Shown in pieces: positions 35,125 to 47,195 of a stretch of 64,000 nt of DNA. The notes under the pieces are model-generated. The model was not told the DNA's origin, searched no databases, and saw nothing but the letters and a program-made list of their open reading frames with translations. Where the stretch lies: contig OY720350.1 in NCBI GenBank assembly GCA_963082975.1, forward strand, positions 42,807,851 through 42,871,850, given 5' to 3'. The translations under genes and the position numbers were made by a program. Source of the DNA: Labia minor. Its lineage: Eukaryota; Arthropoda; Insecta; Dermaptera; Spongiphoridae. Numbering within the stretch: position 1 is the stretch's first letter; every line of letters starts with the position of its first letter.

Positions 35125-35861
35125 AAATAACAAATTTAAAAGAAGTACTGATATTAGTTTTTTATTTTCAATTTATAAAATATTAAAATAAATTTATTTT
35201 TTGTTTATTTATTTATTTATTTAAATAATCCTTCCAGTTTCTTCATGAAGCTTAAGTCACACTTTACTTATATAAATCCTATTAATATAAAAATCATTAT
35301 AAATGAAATTCAAAATTCCTATACAAAAAATTTAATATATGTAATCAATTATAAATAATAATAACAATATTAATTTCTCTCTGCGTTTTAGTTGAATTCT
35401 GGTTCTTTTTCTAATTTCATCTAATAACATTAGGATTTCATTATTTTTGAATAATTATCGTTTTATAATAATAAATAATAATTAAATTTACATGTAAACA
35501 AAAAACCAAATTTAAAAATATAAAAGTTTAGAATAATTCTTAATTAAGCACTTGGTGAAGTTTCAAGTTAATTTGCTTTATACGCATTTCAGTTGTTATA
35601 CCAATTTTAAAAGCATCTAGTTAAAAATTATTCTCATTTACTTTTATAGGCTTAGTTTCAGTTTCGCTTGAATAACATATTAAAATGTTTCAACTAGTAC
35701 CTATAATTAAATTCGATTAATTTTTTTCTTTTAATGCTCGATTATTTATTGTAAATTTTAATTTTGTATTTATTAATTTATCAATTTTGTGTTTAACATT
35801 ATAATGTAATTTACATTTCTATTTAAATAACATTTTTTAGTACTACTTGGTACATTTTTTT
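35125..35861. other. AT-rich intergenic stretch
   Basis: Low-complexity AT; no supportable feature. Confidence 0.6.
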
Positions 35862-36219
35862 ACCGAACGACGATAATAAGGGAGGTATTGTTTTCACACC
35901 AAATTTCACATGTGAAGATTTTGACATATCTCCACGAATCATGCACTTTGTATTGGTTTTATCCTCGAGAAAAATCATCTTTATTAGTTTTTTCTTAATT
36001 TAAAATTATATGACGTCATCCAGCCATTCATGATGTCACAGCCTGGTCTTACATATATATTATAAATAAAATAAAATTAAAAATATTTATGTTATATCCA
36101 TATCTGTTTTTTATTATATTAATAGATATATTAAAATTATTTGAAATTCTTTCTGTAGCTGGAAATTAATTTACTTCAAACCGTCGGTCGGTTCGGACCT
36201 GGCCACAGGTCAACTTATT
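35862..36219 (+). mobile_element. HINE-B copy B5, short form (358 bp)
   Basis: ACCGAACGACGATAATAAGG start, no (GTCC)n core (CACGAATCATGCA continues directly to CTTTGTATTGG), and complete 3' end with CGTCGGTCGGT, GACCTG-GCCA-CAGGTC and CAACTTATT. Confidence 0.9.
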
Positions 36220-36839
36220 TCTATTTGATTTTAAACTTATATATATATATATATATATGATGTAAAAGTAAATTAATAAGAAACTTCAGCAGAAAATCAA
36301 TAATTTAACAAAACTATAGTTTCTCTCATCAAGTTGATCTGATCATTAATTGATGACAAAATCAATTTTGCAACTCACTGAAAATGAAGCTTCTATCTTC
36401 AAAAAAAAATAGTCTTGTTTCTTTCTAAGATTTATTGACTACTTATAGAGAATTGATTTATTACTGACTCGGTTTATTAGAATCAGCGGATCTTAGAAGA
36501 TCACCGCAACAAATAATGGAAAGAGGAGTGCGGTTCATGTGGCCAAGAACTTTCAATATCAATAGTAGCAAAGAGATAGATAGAGAGAATTAATTTAATT
36601 CTTTTACCAGATCGATTTGATCATTTCAAATTGATCTTCCAACTTCTATACCTTCTTATTAACATGATTTATCTTCAATTGAATAAACCTTTTTAAACGT
36701 TCAAGCTAATAATTTAAAAATAAAAATAATCCTTCGTCCTGTTTTTGAGTGGTTCATTATGAATAAAATGAAAAATAAATAATCAACCTAATGATAGGGT
36801 TATGTATATTCGAGATTGTAATTATATTATTTACTTTCA
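36220..36839. other. AT-rich intergenic stretch
   Basis: Mixed AT-rich sequence with (AT)n at about 36240. No supportable feature. Confidence 0.5.
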
Positions 36840-37205
36840 AAAGATCATCCCCCCCTCTCCCTCCTGCTGTTCTGATTCGTTAGATGATATAAAATATTCC
36901 CTTAATCCCTTTGGGTATTCACCTCTCCCCCCCACCACTCCGGATGCTTATCTTCCTTATTAGGTGGCCTTTGATAAAAAAAAATCTCCCCCTTCGAATG
37001 GTGCAATCGGAAATGGGCAACGACTGATTGGTATTTATCGACGACTTGGACCCCGGCCAGTGGGGGCCCAATTTCTCATCATAATATCTACTTATTCCCA
37101 CTTGGGCGTTGATTTGCATATGCCAGGCCTCTTGAGTCAACCCACGACCATATACAACAATCTCCCAGTGCAGCTGTTCATTTATTGCCATGTTTAGTCA
37201 AAGAT
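36840..37205. promoter_or_regulatory. GC-elevated island with a POU octamer
   Basis: GC-rich block of roughly 350 bp with C-runs and a perfect octamer ATTTGCAT at 37112-37119, followed by ATGC. Overlapping frames of 77 and 90 codons exist on both strands but show no domain. An enhancer or promoter is possible; the evidence is only composition and one motif. Confidence 0.2.
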
Positions 37206-37435
37206 ACAGGACGGATACATTTCCATATTAAGTTTCAGCATTAGATTTTCAGTTTCAAGCAAAGAGTTATTAAATTATAATATTGTTTATTGTTGTTGGT
37301 TAGACTTCTAAATTAATGTTAGAATTAAATATTTTATAAATATTTTAATTCATTCTCTTGATAAGTTATGATATTTGTTTTATAAAAAAAAGTTAGAACT
37401 ATTTTTTTATATTCTTCATAAAATATCCCTCCATA

Positions 37436-37688
37436 TTAACACACTATGAGCGGGGCGGGTATTTGTACCCGTTGCGGGGACTGCCACTTATAAGCGGGGC
37501 GGGTATTTATACCCGTTGCCACTTATATAATATATATTTTCCCTTGTGTCACTTAAAATTACTTATTTTAAACGATAACTAATATATATATCCCTCATAC
37601 AAGTGGCAACGGGTATAAATACCCACCCCGCTTATAAGTGGCAGTACCCGCAACGGGTACAAATACCCGCCCCATCATAGTGTGTTAA
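37436..37688. mobile_element. Foldback MITE 2, TTAA-flanked (piggyBac-like)
   Basis: Second copy of the foldback MITE at 33158-33408, about 97% alike by eye, between TTAA sites at 37436-37439 and 37685-37688. Same two-module GCGGGGCGGG arms and same loop. High similarity of two copies 4 kb apart suggests recent activity. Confidence 0.9.
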
Positions 37689-38544
37689 TTAAATTTAATT
37701 AATATTATGTGTTTTATCTGGTCTGATTTTTTTCAAGATTATTATATCGTATTATCCCTCTATTTAAATCAATTTCTTGATCTTATAAATAAAATGACAT
37801 TTATCAGTGAGTAAATAATATTAATCTGTGTTTGATGAGGAATAAAAAAAATTGAAATATGATAAAAAGTTGAGAAAACTTGTAATAAAAAGTAAAAAAG
37901 TTAAAATATTTTAATAGAAAGTGATTGATGTCAATAACTTAGAAAGAAGATGGAAGAGATTTTATAAAAAAAAACAATTTAAAATCAATTTCTATATTAA
38001 ATAATATATATAAATATAATCATTTTCTTTTTGTTATACCATTTAATAAAAATAAACGGAAATCCGGTTTTTATTTAATAAAAATTGATGAAATAAATAA
38101 TAGAACTACAAAGCCTATAGGGACATATGTAACATAATCTGAATGATAAAGTTAAATAGATTATGGTTATGAATAATGTGGTTCGAATTGGTAAAGAAAG
38201 ATTGGCGAGAAATTTTTTATAGGAAATTAATTAGTTAAACTCTATAGATATATAGAGAAATATATCAGTTTATGCTGAGCAGATAATATGGAAGATATAA
38301 GGAAGTTTAGTGAGGATATAATTTGTATTGGGGGTGACCAACGCCTACTGACTCCGCCCGCCACTTTGAAAGTGCATCATAGTTTTATATACATACATTT
38401 AATACATATGATGTATTTTAATATTTTTTTCACTATTTTGAAAATAATAAAATAAAATACAATTTGGGATTAAAAGGATAACGACAATTAGAGGAATGTA
38501 CTAAATGCTGATCTTTTGAGTTTAGTAGCTACTTAAACATTTTT
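37689..38544. other. AT-rich intergenic stretch
   Basis: Low-complexity AT with a small GC-rich spot at 38330-38370 (CCTACTGACTCCGCCCGCC). Nothing recognised. Confidence 0.5.
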
Positions 38545-39153
38545 AATATCTCGCCAGAGATAGTATTGCGATCACGAAAATTTTCGATGTTGAGATTTTG
38601 ATGTTTTTATACGTTTTAAAGGTTCCTGAATCATTTTCACTAAGGTTGAGAAAAATGTCTCTGTGTGTGTGTGTGTATGTGTGTGTGTGTGTATGTATGT
38701 AGGCAAGATTACGCAAAAACGGTTTGAGCTAGAATGATGAAATTTGGTACATGGACATTATTCAAAATTCATAGTTTTCTATCAACTTTTGAGAAATGTA
38801 GCTCAACCGGAAGAGGGTCATTACCTACAACGTTTTGATTTTTTTCCTCTAAAGTGACCGAAAAAAATAAAGATATATGTTTGATAATTTTTCATATGAT
38901 TAATAATTGTATAAAACTGCTATATATAGAATTTCAGCTTGATTGATTCGCTGAAATTACCAGAATTAATTTTTTAACACTGCAAATCTCACGCGCCAAC
39001 ACGTGACGTGGTGCAATCAACAAAAAGTCAAACATGCGCTGGTTTAATATTTATTATTTATAATTTATAATTAATTTAATTTAATTTAAATATAATATAT
39101 TATGTTATTTAATCCAATTCAAATTGCGAGATAGTCGAGTGGAGACACTCCAG
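38545..39153 (+). mobile_element. HINE-A copy A5 (609 bp, near-consensus)
   Basis: Complete plus-strand copy: 5' hairpin TATCTCGCCAGAGATAGT, GTGT/ATGT microsatellite at about 38662-38700, GATGAAATTTGGTAC core, GCGAGATAGT, and GAGTG-GAGA-CACTC hairpin ending CAG, flanked by T-rich sequence on both sides. Best reference copy in the window. Confidence 0.93.
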
Positions 39154-39949
39154 CTTATTTTTTTTATTAAATTTTTATAATCTTTTTATCAGATAATTTC
39201 ATTTTAAATAAGAGAATATGAATTTAATATGAAGCTGTATTGTTTATTAAAATGTGAAAATATAAATTTAGAAATTAAATAATTATTATACACATCTCAA
39301 TTCTTGAAAAATAAATAGAAAGAAATTATTACCATGTAAGTATATATATTCAATTTAGGCAAGTATGATATATAAGAACGTTGGAATTAAATTTTGAATG
39401 GATGTAATTCCATTTGATTTAGCTCCGAGTGATTTCTTAATCGAGTGAGTGTTAATATTGCAACTTAATCTATTACTCGCCTGGCGGGCTCTAATCACAA
39501 GTGACAGGGTAGATTTAAATAATAAATTAAGGGTTGGGTTGCGTGCAGAACCATCGCACATCGCTTTGTGTGTGTTTAGTATGTTTAGGCCCAATTGAAC
39601 ATGAAGGACTTTACACTTGACCAACAAACCTCATTTTACATTTTCGATCAACATTCTGCCTAAAGATAACACATCCAACATTCGAACTGAAATGTAAATT
39701 TAATGAGTTTTTTTTTTTTATTTACTTTTTTTCTTTATTTGGAAAATGGAATAGACATGTTGAGTTTTTTAAATTAAAATAAAAAAAAGATTAATTAATT
39801 TAATTAAAAACAATGTTTTAAAAATTAACATTTAAAAAATAATATAAATTATATATATAGAATATATAATAAAGTTTTTCGGTTCTCTTTAGAATTTGAA
39901 ATTGTATTGAATTATCTTTAGACGACTTAAATATAATAGGAGATTCTGG
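39154..39949. other. AT-rich stretch with a small GC-elevated patch
   Basis: 39400-39640 is moderately GC-rich (for example CTATTACTCGCCTGGCGGG) with a 90-codon minus-strand frame lacking motifs. Otherwise AT-rich. Confidence 0.4.
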
Positions 39950-40690
39950 CAATTGCAATTATAGATAGTGTAGAAAAATTAATTGAAGCAGGAAAAAAGG
40001 TGGGACTAGAATTTAAAAGTATTTAGTAACAGAGTGGAATAGTATTGACACACACACAAAGTCTTAATATACAAGATATAGAATTTGAAAATGTAGAAAA
40101 ATTTAAATACTTAACTTCTGTAATAACGAAAGATAAAAATATTCGAGATGAGTTTAAAGCTAGGTTACAATCGGGAAGCCCTGTAATCATGCATTAAAGG
40201 GGCTGATCGAGTCAAAATTATTATCAGAGGGGATAAAAATTAAACTATATAAAACAATTATTTTACCGGTTGTATATGGGTGTGAGGCATGGTCTATGAC
40301 CTTAAGTGATGAGAGTAGATTTAGAGTATTTGAGAATAGGATTCTGTGAAGCATTTATGGGCCAAAGAAAGATGAGGTCACCGGGAAATGGCGAAGATTG
40401 TATAACGAGGAATTGCATGACCTTTATGCATCTCTAGATATAGTTAGAATTATAAAATCGAGAAGGGCAGGACACGTGGCTAGAATGGGAGAAGATAGAA
40501 TGGCAAAAAATATATTGGTAGGGTGACCGAGTGGGAAACGTCCACTTGGAAGGCCAAGGACACGGTGAGTGGATAATGTGGGAAAAGATGAGAAAGATGG
40601 GAGAGGATAGGGACTGGAGGGTAGTGGTTGCTGCGGCCAAGAACTTTCGAGTTTCGTAGAGTCACAGAGAAAGATAGATTGATAGATTGT
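39950..40690 (+). mobile_element. LINE remnant: end of RT domain, C-terminal tail, (GATA)n end
   Basis: Longest copy of the LINE family here. Blocks in order: a segment near the end of the reverse transcriptase (EKLIEAGKKVGLEF; VEKFKYLTSVITKD; LYKTIILPVVYGCEAWSMTL), then RVFENRIL, then GPKKDEVTGKWRRLYNEEL, HDLYASLDIVRI, RRAGHVARMGEDRMAKNIL, and an end near KNF. It finishes in GATAGATTGATAG. This C-terminal arrangement is common in arthropod LINEs; I cannot assign the clade (RTE or CR1/Jockey group). Several stops and frame changes make it dead. 5'-truncated, plus strand. Confidence 0.85.
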
Positions 40691-42026
40691 ATAATTTTTG
40701 ATACCAATCCTATCAACCTTAATTTTTAATTTTTTTATCCGAGGCCGCTACTGTTTATTTCATGTAGCTTCACAATTTTGGTCACGTAGATTTTTGGACC
40801 TCGTTCACATATAAAATATTACCTATAAATGGGTAAATTAAAAAAAAAATGTTTCTGGGTTTTTAAAATTTAGGGGTTTCTTTTAAGGAATAAGAGAATC
40901 ATTAAAATTTATAAATATTGCCATATAACAACACACAATTTAATAACTTTAAAGGTTTTCTTAAGTTTTTTATTTAAATTACCATATTTTGTATTATGCG
41001 CTCATATTCATCAAGTTATTCTCACTCAAGAATGATACATTATGACCAGTTCTCTAATATTTTTATGGTTTTATCATATGTGCCACTCAGAAGCCAAACC
41101 GATTAACTTCAATTTTTAAAATTTTGCTAGTAATGTAATGTAATGTAAGGTAATCTGCAACATATATGAAGTGAATAATGAACTTGATAATCTTAATATT
41201 GCAATGCAATGCAATATACATTTTTCTGTAACCAATAAACCTGAATTTTCTAACAAGCTGTGAACTTTGGATTTCATTTTCTCAGTTTCTTTAAATGTGG
41301 AGTTAATCACTTTAGCTTCTGAGTATCACATATAATGATTTGTTTAACTTTAACGTCAATTCTTCAGTTGAGTCAAATCTCTATCTCTTGAACATTCTTT
41401 GAAGGTCTGCAAATAGTCAGTACTCACTAGACACAAGGTCTGTATTGTAGGGTGAGAGACATGACATTCGTTGAATTTGATTATTGTTTGACAAGTTGAA
41501 AAGACTAATGAAAACGGACTGACCAATTAAACAATTATAAATCTTATAGGTTGATGTTAATTAAAATATTCTTAAGCCTAAAACCAAATCTATAAATAAA
41601 TCTTTCTTTGTTCTCTTTTTATTTCTTTTATATATATTTATATAAACCATTAATAAAAAAAAAACAAAACAATATTGTATTCAAAATTCATTTTGTGTGA
41701 GTTTAAAATAAAAATTTGAAAATAAATTTTTGTTAAAACAATGATTAAATACAAAACTAAATTAGGTCAGTTAAGATTAATTTAAAAATTCAACTCAAGA
41801 CTATTTCTCTTTATAGATAAAGCTAATTTTTTCTCTCTTAACTTCGCGAATAGAATAGAGATATAAAAAAATAAACAACAACAACAAATAAAGAAAAATC
41901 TTCTAAAAAGGATTGGTGAATTATATCATCATGGGAATTGCATTAGTGAAAAGATCGTGACACTTCGAGAGACATGGACTTAAGAAATCTAACAAAAGGC
42001 GAAAAAGTGAAAGCAAAACAACAAAA

Positions 42027-42064
<38 letters not shown>

Positions 42065-42383
42065 GAGAGAGAGAGAGAAAAGGCGACAACATAAACAAAA
42101 AAAAAAAAAGAAACAAAAAGACTTCTAAGCCGAAGACGAATAAATAACTTTAGAAAAGGGAGAGAGAAGAGTAAAAGAGTATGAGGAGAGAAGATCCAGA
42201 ACGAGTTGAGAATCTGGAAACAATTTCATTGATGAAATATTCACAACTTCTCGAATAAATGTTAGACAAACGGATGTTGGATAAATGATCTAAAAATTGA
42301 ACAACACCTTTCAATGGGAATGAAAAGACATCTTCAATTATATATTATTTATATTATATATTAATTCTAATTAATTCTAAATG
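40691..42383. other. AT-rich intergenic stretch, TA and GA tracts
   Basis: Low-complexity AT with (AT)n at 42029-42060 followed by (GA)n at 42062-42078 and a purine-rich run. The 64-codon minus frame at 41116-41310 has no domain and overlaps a TAATG/CAATG-repeated patch. Confidence 0.55.
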
Positions 42384-42875
42384 AAGGGTGTTTTTTAATT
42401 GCTACAATGTTTGATGGCCCAATCAATTTGACAGTTGACGGATTATTTTATGTTATCGTGAATAGACTTGTGTAACGTTTGCAAATCGTGCAAATTTATT
42501 TTGAATTATTCAAATAAACCCATAATTTTGAATAATGGACCTGTAGGTTGTCATTGTACCTTTACCTCTCTTACCAATGGATTAATTTCTTTGTGAACGT
42601 TTGAAGTACACCACAGACATTGGTTTACTTGGAAAACAACATTCGGTTTGTTATTACTGATATACGACCTCAATTGTTCAATAAAGTGATCGAAAATTGG
42701 ATTTCCCGATTGCGCTTTATTGGAGCCAGCCGTGGCGCCCATATGCCAGAAACCATGTTTAAACATTAATGGCATGGAATTCTCTTTTCAATAAAACCAA
42801 TACCCTAGCAATTAACATTATTTTTATGTGTTTTATTTTATTTTAAATTTGTATTCACCTACAAAACATCCCATG
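42384..42875 (+). mobile_element. Short rosa-like mariner derivative
   Basis: Left end AAGGGTGTTTTTTAATTGC resembles the end of the mariner at 54888. The right end near 42875 reads ACAAAACATCCCA. The interior keeps a short N-terminal remnant and the C-terminal tail of the transposase but no catalytic core. About 490 bp compared with about 1.3 kb expected. Confidence 0.65.
42630..42769 (+). pseudogene. C-terminal fragment of a rosa-like mariner transposase
   Basis: The plus strand encodes NNIRFVITDIRPQLFNKVIE then NWISRLRFIGASRGAHMPET and stops after MFKH. It aligns with DNIRRVIGDIRPQMLEKVIE and NWTSRLNYIRASRGGHI in the element at 54888-55770. This is the extreme C-terminus of the transposase; the catalytic residues are upstream and missing. 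The antisense 74-codon frame at 42551-42775 is a shadow. Confidence 0.8.
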
Positions 42876-43161
42876 TATTAGATTTATTTATACAGTTTAG
42901 AGTATTAATAATGTAAAATACTCGTATTATAAAAACCTCTCTTTCATTCTTATTCTTTCTTTAAGAGAATTATTGGCATTGGTTTGTTTCGGACTCTTAA
43001 TAATGAAATAAATACTTGAAAGAGAAGTATCCTATTGAATATTATTCAGATGAATGACAATAACTATTATAATATGTGGTTTGAAATCAATTATTTATTT
43101 TTAATCATTATTAAAATTACTTAATACTAAGGAAAAAGAATGAGTAAATGATACAGTTTTT

Positions 43162-43747
43162 ACCGACCAAAGATAGGAAGGGAAGGTATTGTATTCGCAC
43201 TAAATTTCACATGTGGAGATTTTTACATATCTCCACGAATCATGCATTTTGTTAACAGAAAAAAGAATTTTTATCGTGGTGTCTGTCCGTCTGTCTGTCC
43301 ATTGCGTGTCCGTATGAATGGCTCAACGGATTTTGATAAAAATTGGTATATTTACTTAATGCATCAGTATGATGAATTGAACAACTTTTGGTGCATTTCC
43401 GGAAACCGGAAGTGGTATTTTCACACCAAATTTCACATGAAGAGATTTTTTACATATCACCACGAATCATTCACTTTGTATTGGTTTTATCCTCAAGAAA
43501 AATCATCTTTATTAGTTTTTTTCTTAATTTAAAATTATATGACGTCATCCAGCCATTCATGACGTCACAGCCTTGTCTTACATATATATTATAAATAAAA
43601 TAAAATTAAAAATATTTATGTTCTATCCATATCTGTTTTTTATTACATTAATAGATATATTAAAATTATTTGAAATTGTTTCTGTAGCTGGAAATTAATT
43701 TACTTCAAACCGTCGGTCGGTTCGGACCTGACCACAGGTCAACTTAT
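43162..43747 (+). mobile_element. HINE-B copy B6, long form with reduced core
   Basis: Starts ACCGACCAAAGATAGG and has a short degenerate GTCC/GTCT tract at about 43281. It keeps the GATAAAAATTGGTATATT core and CCGGAAACCGGAAG, but the internal 5'-like repeat is partly deleted. It ends CGTCGGTCGGT, GACCTG-ACCA-CAGGTC, CAACTTATT. Confidence 0.88.
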
Positions 43748-44499
43748 TATATATTTATTTTTTATATTAATTTTTAAAAATAAACTGGCACGTAATTATT
43801 TTATGATTTTTAAAGAGACATAAGAATAAATATCAAGTATTAAATAATATTATAATATTATAAATATTAAAAATATTTCGGAAAATAATTATGTTCATTT
43901 AAAAAAATATTTAAATAAATCTATTTAAGGAAATTAAATCTTATATATAATTTTTTGATGTATAAATCATTTTCATTTTACTTAGAAGTGAATTGAATCC
44001 ATAGATATATAAATAAAAAAAATAAAATTAAATTTTTATTAAAATTTTTTTTTTTGAAATGTTCATTAATAAAATGTGCGTTTTAATGATGAAAAATAAC
44101 TAAATTTCCAATTCAATTCTTGATTAGAGAAGGATTGGAGGGGTGATTTGGGTCTCCACCCAGAAGAGGACATTCGGTGTCTTCCAAGGCTGAACGAATG
44201 GCAAATGAATGCACTCGTGTCGCCCGGCAGCCCGGCAGCCAGGAGGAGTGGTCAGGTGGTGGTGGGGAAAGAGAAGTTGGGACGAGCGCTCTCCACCAAT
44301 TTATTTTAATTGATCTTCATTTAAAATGATAATTAATTATTTCTTAATTTATTAATAATTATTTCAACTAAAATATTCAATAAATTTGATCTAAAGATAA
44401 TATTAAATTAATTTAAATGAAAACTTTGAGAATAAATTAAATAATTTAAATATTATTTAGGTATTATATTTTAAGTAATTTTTTGAATCGCTAGAAATA
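43748..44499. other. AT-rich stretch with a GC-rich island
   Basis: 44120-44300 is notably GC-rich, with a short direct repeat GCCCGGCAGCCCGGCAGCC and an E-box CAGGTG. No open frame of note. Regulatory DNA is possible but unproven. The rest is AT-rich. Confidence 0.35.
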
Positions 44500-44825
44500 A
44501 TATTAATATTTTTATATTCATTATCGAGTATTAATGAATTCATTAACTTTTGGTGTATATCCGGAAACCATAAGTGGTCGTTTACAAAGTATTAATTTTA
44601 TATTCATTGACGAAAAATATTTCACTTAAAAAATATAGTAGTAATTAAACTAAAAATAAAAACCAAGATAATATAATTTAGTCATTTTATTCAAGTTTTT
44701 AAAATTTTTTTTTTATACTTTATATATATATATATAAATATATATATGACTTATATAATGTTGTTTGGAAATTAATTTATTTCAAATCGTCGGCCGGTTC
44801 TGTGCCTGGCCACAGCTCATATTTT
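44500..44825 (+). mobile_element. Decayed HINE-B-like remnant
   Basis: Contains ATTAACTTTTGGTGTATATC and CGGAAACCATAAGTGGT from the B-family core at 44542-44578, and the B-type 3' end TCGTCGGCCGGTTC plus GCCTGGCCACAGC at 44790-44818. The intervening sequence is not B-like. Its 3' version resembles copy B2. Confidence 0.6.
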
Positions 44826-45067
44826 TCATTTATTATCTAATTCACCTCAATATTGAATAATAAATCTCATATATTCTTGATTTATTTAAAATTGTTCTTA
44901 ATTTCACTGTAACTCATGTTCTTTTGTTCTTTTGTTTAATGCTGAAAATTCTATTAAAGAATATTTATAGTTAGTTGTGTGAGCAATGTTCGTAAAGTTA
45001 TTTTAGATTTATAAAATTTTTATTTTAAAATTAATAAACAGTTTTATATTTTAAGATATAAAAAAAT

Positions 45068-45457
45068 CTGGAGTGTCTCCACTCGACTATCTCGCAAATT
45101 TGAATTGGATTAAATAACATATATTAATTTAAATTAAATAAAGTAATTAAATTATAAATTAAAATTAATAAATAATATTTATTAAACCAGCGCATGTTTG
45201 GCTATTTGTTGATGGCACCACGTCACATGTTGGCGCGTGAGATTTGCAGTGTTAAAAAATTAATTCTGGTACTTTCAGAGATTCAATCAAGCTGAAATTC
45301 TATATATAGCAGTTTTATACAATTATTAATCATGTGAAAAATTATCAAACATATATCTTTATTTTTACGGTCACTTTAGAAGAAAAAAATCAAAACGTAG
45401 TTAATGAACCTCTTCCGGTTGAGCTACATTTCTCTAAAGTTGATAGAAAACTACGAA
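45068..45457 (-). mobile_element. HINE-A copy A6, 5'-truncated
   Basis: Minus-strand 3' portion: hairpin end at 45068, GCGAGATAGT, then consensus up to the GTAGTTTTCTATCAAC region at about 45455, where it stops. The microsatellite and 5' inverted repeat are missing. Confidence 0.88.
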
Positions 45458-46064
45458 TATTTAATAGATAGTATTTTTAAATTAATTTTAATTTTGGATT
45501 ATTTTAAAATAAAATGAAAGGAAAATATTAAATAAAATCTATATACGTATAATAAGGCGTGACAATAATTTTAAGAAAGAAGTTATAATCCAATACAAGA
45601 GCTCTTATTATTATTTTTATTCAGAAACAATAATATAAATGATTTAATATAAATAATTAATTTTTTTGTTCTTTTAATATTCATTCTTCGTATATTTTCT
45701 AAATTTATAAATGCATTTTTAATTTCTTCATGATTCATTGGAAAATTACTATCTATTTATTTATTAAATACTTTTATACTTAATTATTTATAATAATAAT
45801 TAATTATACTATGTGAACAAAAGAAAAAAATAAAAAAACTTCGATCTATTCATCTTTTTTTTATAAATAAAAATTTAAAATATATTAACTTAACTTTTAA
45901 ACAACCATACAAATCAATGAACAATATGAATATTAAATTAAACTACATATTATTTTTTTTTATTTTATTTTATTTATATAAAGTTCTATTTCAATATTTA
46001 CAAATACAAATCTTTGTGTGTGTGAATCAAGTGATTAAATGAACTATAAAATAAAACTAATTAG
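45458..46064. other. AT-rich intergenic stretch
   Basis: Low-complexity AT; no supportable feature. Confidence 0.6.
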
Positions 46065-46650
46065 CTGGAATGTCTCCACTCGACTATCTCGCAATTTGAA
46101 TTGGATTAAATAACATAATATATTATATTTAAATTAAATTAAATTAATTATAAATTATAAATAATAAATATTAAACCAGCGCATGTTTGACTTTTTGTTG
46201 ATTGCACCACGTCACGTGTTGGCGCGTGAGATTTGCAGTGTTAAAAAATTAATTCTGGTAATTTCAGCGAATCAATCAAGCTGAAATTCTATATATAGCA
46301 TTTATATACAATTATTAATCATGTGAAAAATTATCAAACATATATCTTTATTTTTACGGTCACTTTAGAGGAAAAAAATCAAAACGTTGTAGGTAATGAC
46401 CCTCTTCCGGTTGAGCTACATTTCTCAAAAGTTGATAAAAAACTATGAATTTTGAATAATGTCCATGCACCAAATTTCATCATTCTAGCTCAAACCGTTT
46501 TTGCGTAATCTTGGTTACATACACACACACACACAGACATTTTTCTCAACCTTAGTGAAAATGATTCAGGAACCTTTAAAACGTATAAAAACATCAAAAT
46601 CTCAACATCGAAAATTTTCGTGATCGCAATACTATCTCTTACGAGATAGT
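46065..46650 (-). mobile_element. HINE-A copy A7
   Basis: Complete minus-strand copy: 5' ACTATCTCGTAAGAGATAGT (hairpin) near 46650, short CA/TG tract at about 46521, GCGAGATAGT and GAGTGGAGACATTC 3' hairpin near 46072. The outermost bases match copies A1 and A8 (CAGCTAAT). Confidence 0.92.
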
Positions 46651-47195
46651 AAAAATCAAACTATTAATTATATATAGAATTTAAAATTGATTTCTGAAAT
46701 TAAATATCTAGAGAGTTAAAACATAAAATACATTATATAAATGTTTTAATGCCATTAATCGTTCAAAACTTAAAATTCAAAATATAATTGACTAAGTTTA
46801 TATGTTGTGTGACCGTTTAAATAGAAATTATAGACTTCTCAGAATGAATGGTGATTAAGGATAGGTATTATTGAGCACAGGAGGGGGTGAAGGTATACGA
46901 ATTCATGTGAAAGCCCTTTATAAAGATATAATCAATATTTCTTGAAAAAAATAATAATAAAAACCAATATATTTTATATTTATTTGTTTAAATTATAGGT
47001 ATTAAATAAATAATGATATAGTTATTCATTTTGTTTTCTTTAAAATTATTCTTACTTAGCAGGTAATATTAATAATTATTTTAAATTTTTATTTTAATAC
47101 AGATTTGGTAGCATATAATCAAGATCAGTAAAATATACCTTTAGGGAGTTTTGTAGTCAATTTTCATATTATTTACTATTTTTTAATCAATTGTA
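46651..47195. other. AT-rich intergenic stretch
   Basis: Low-complexity AT with a minor GC-richer spot at 46830-46920. No supportable feature. Confidence 0.5.
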
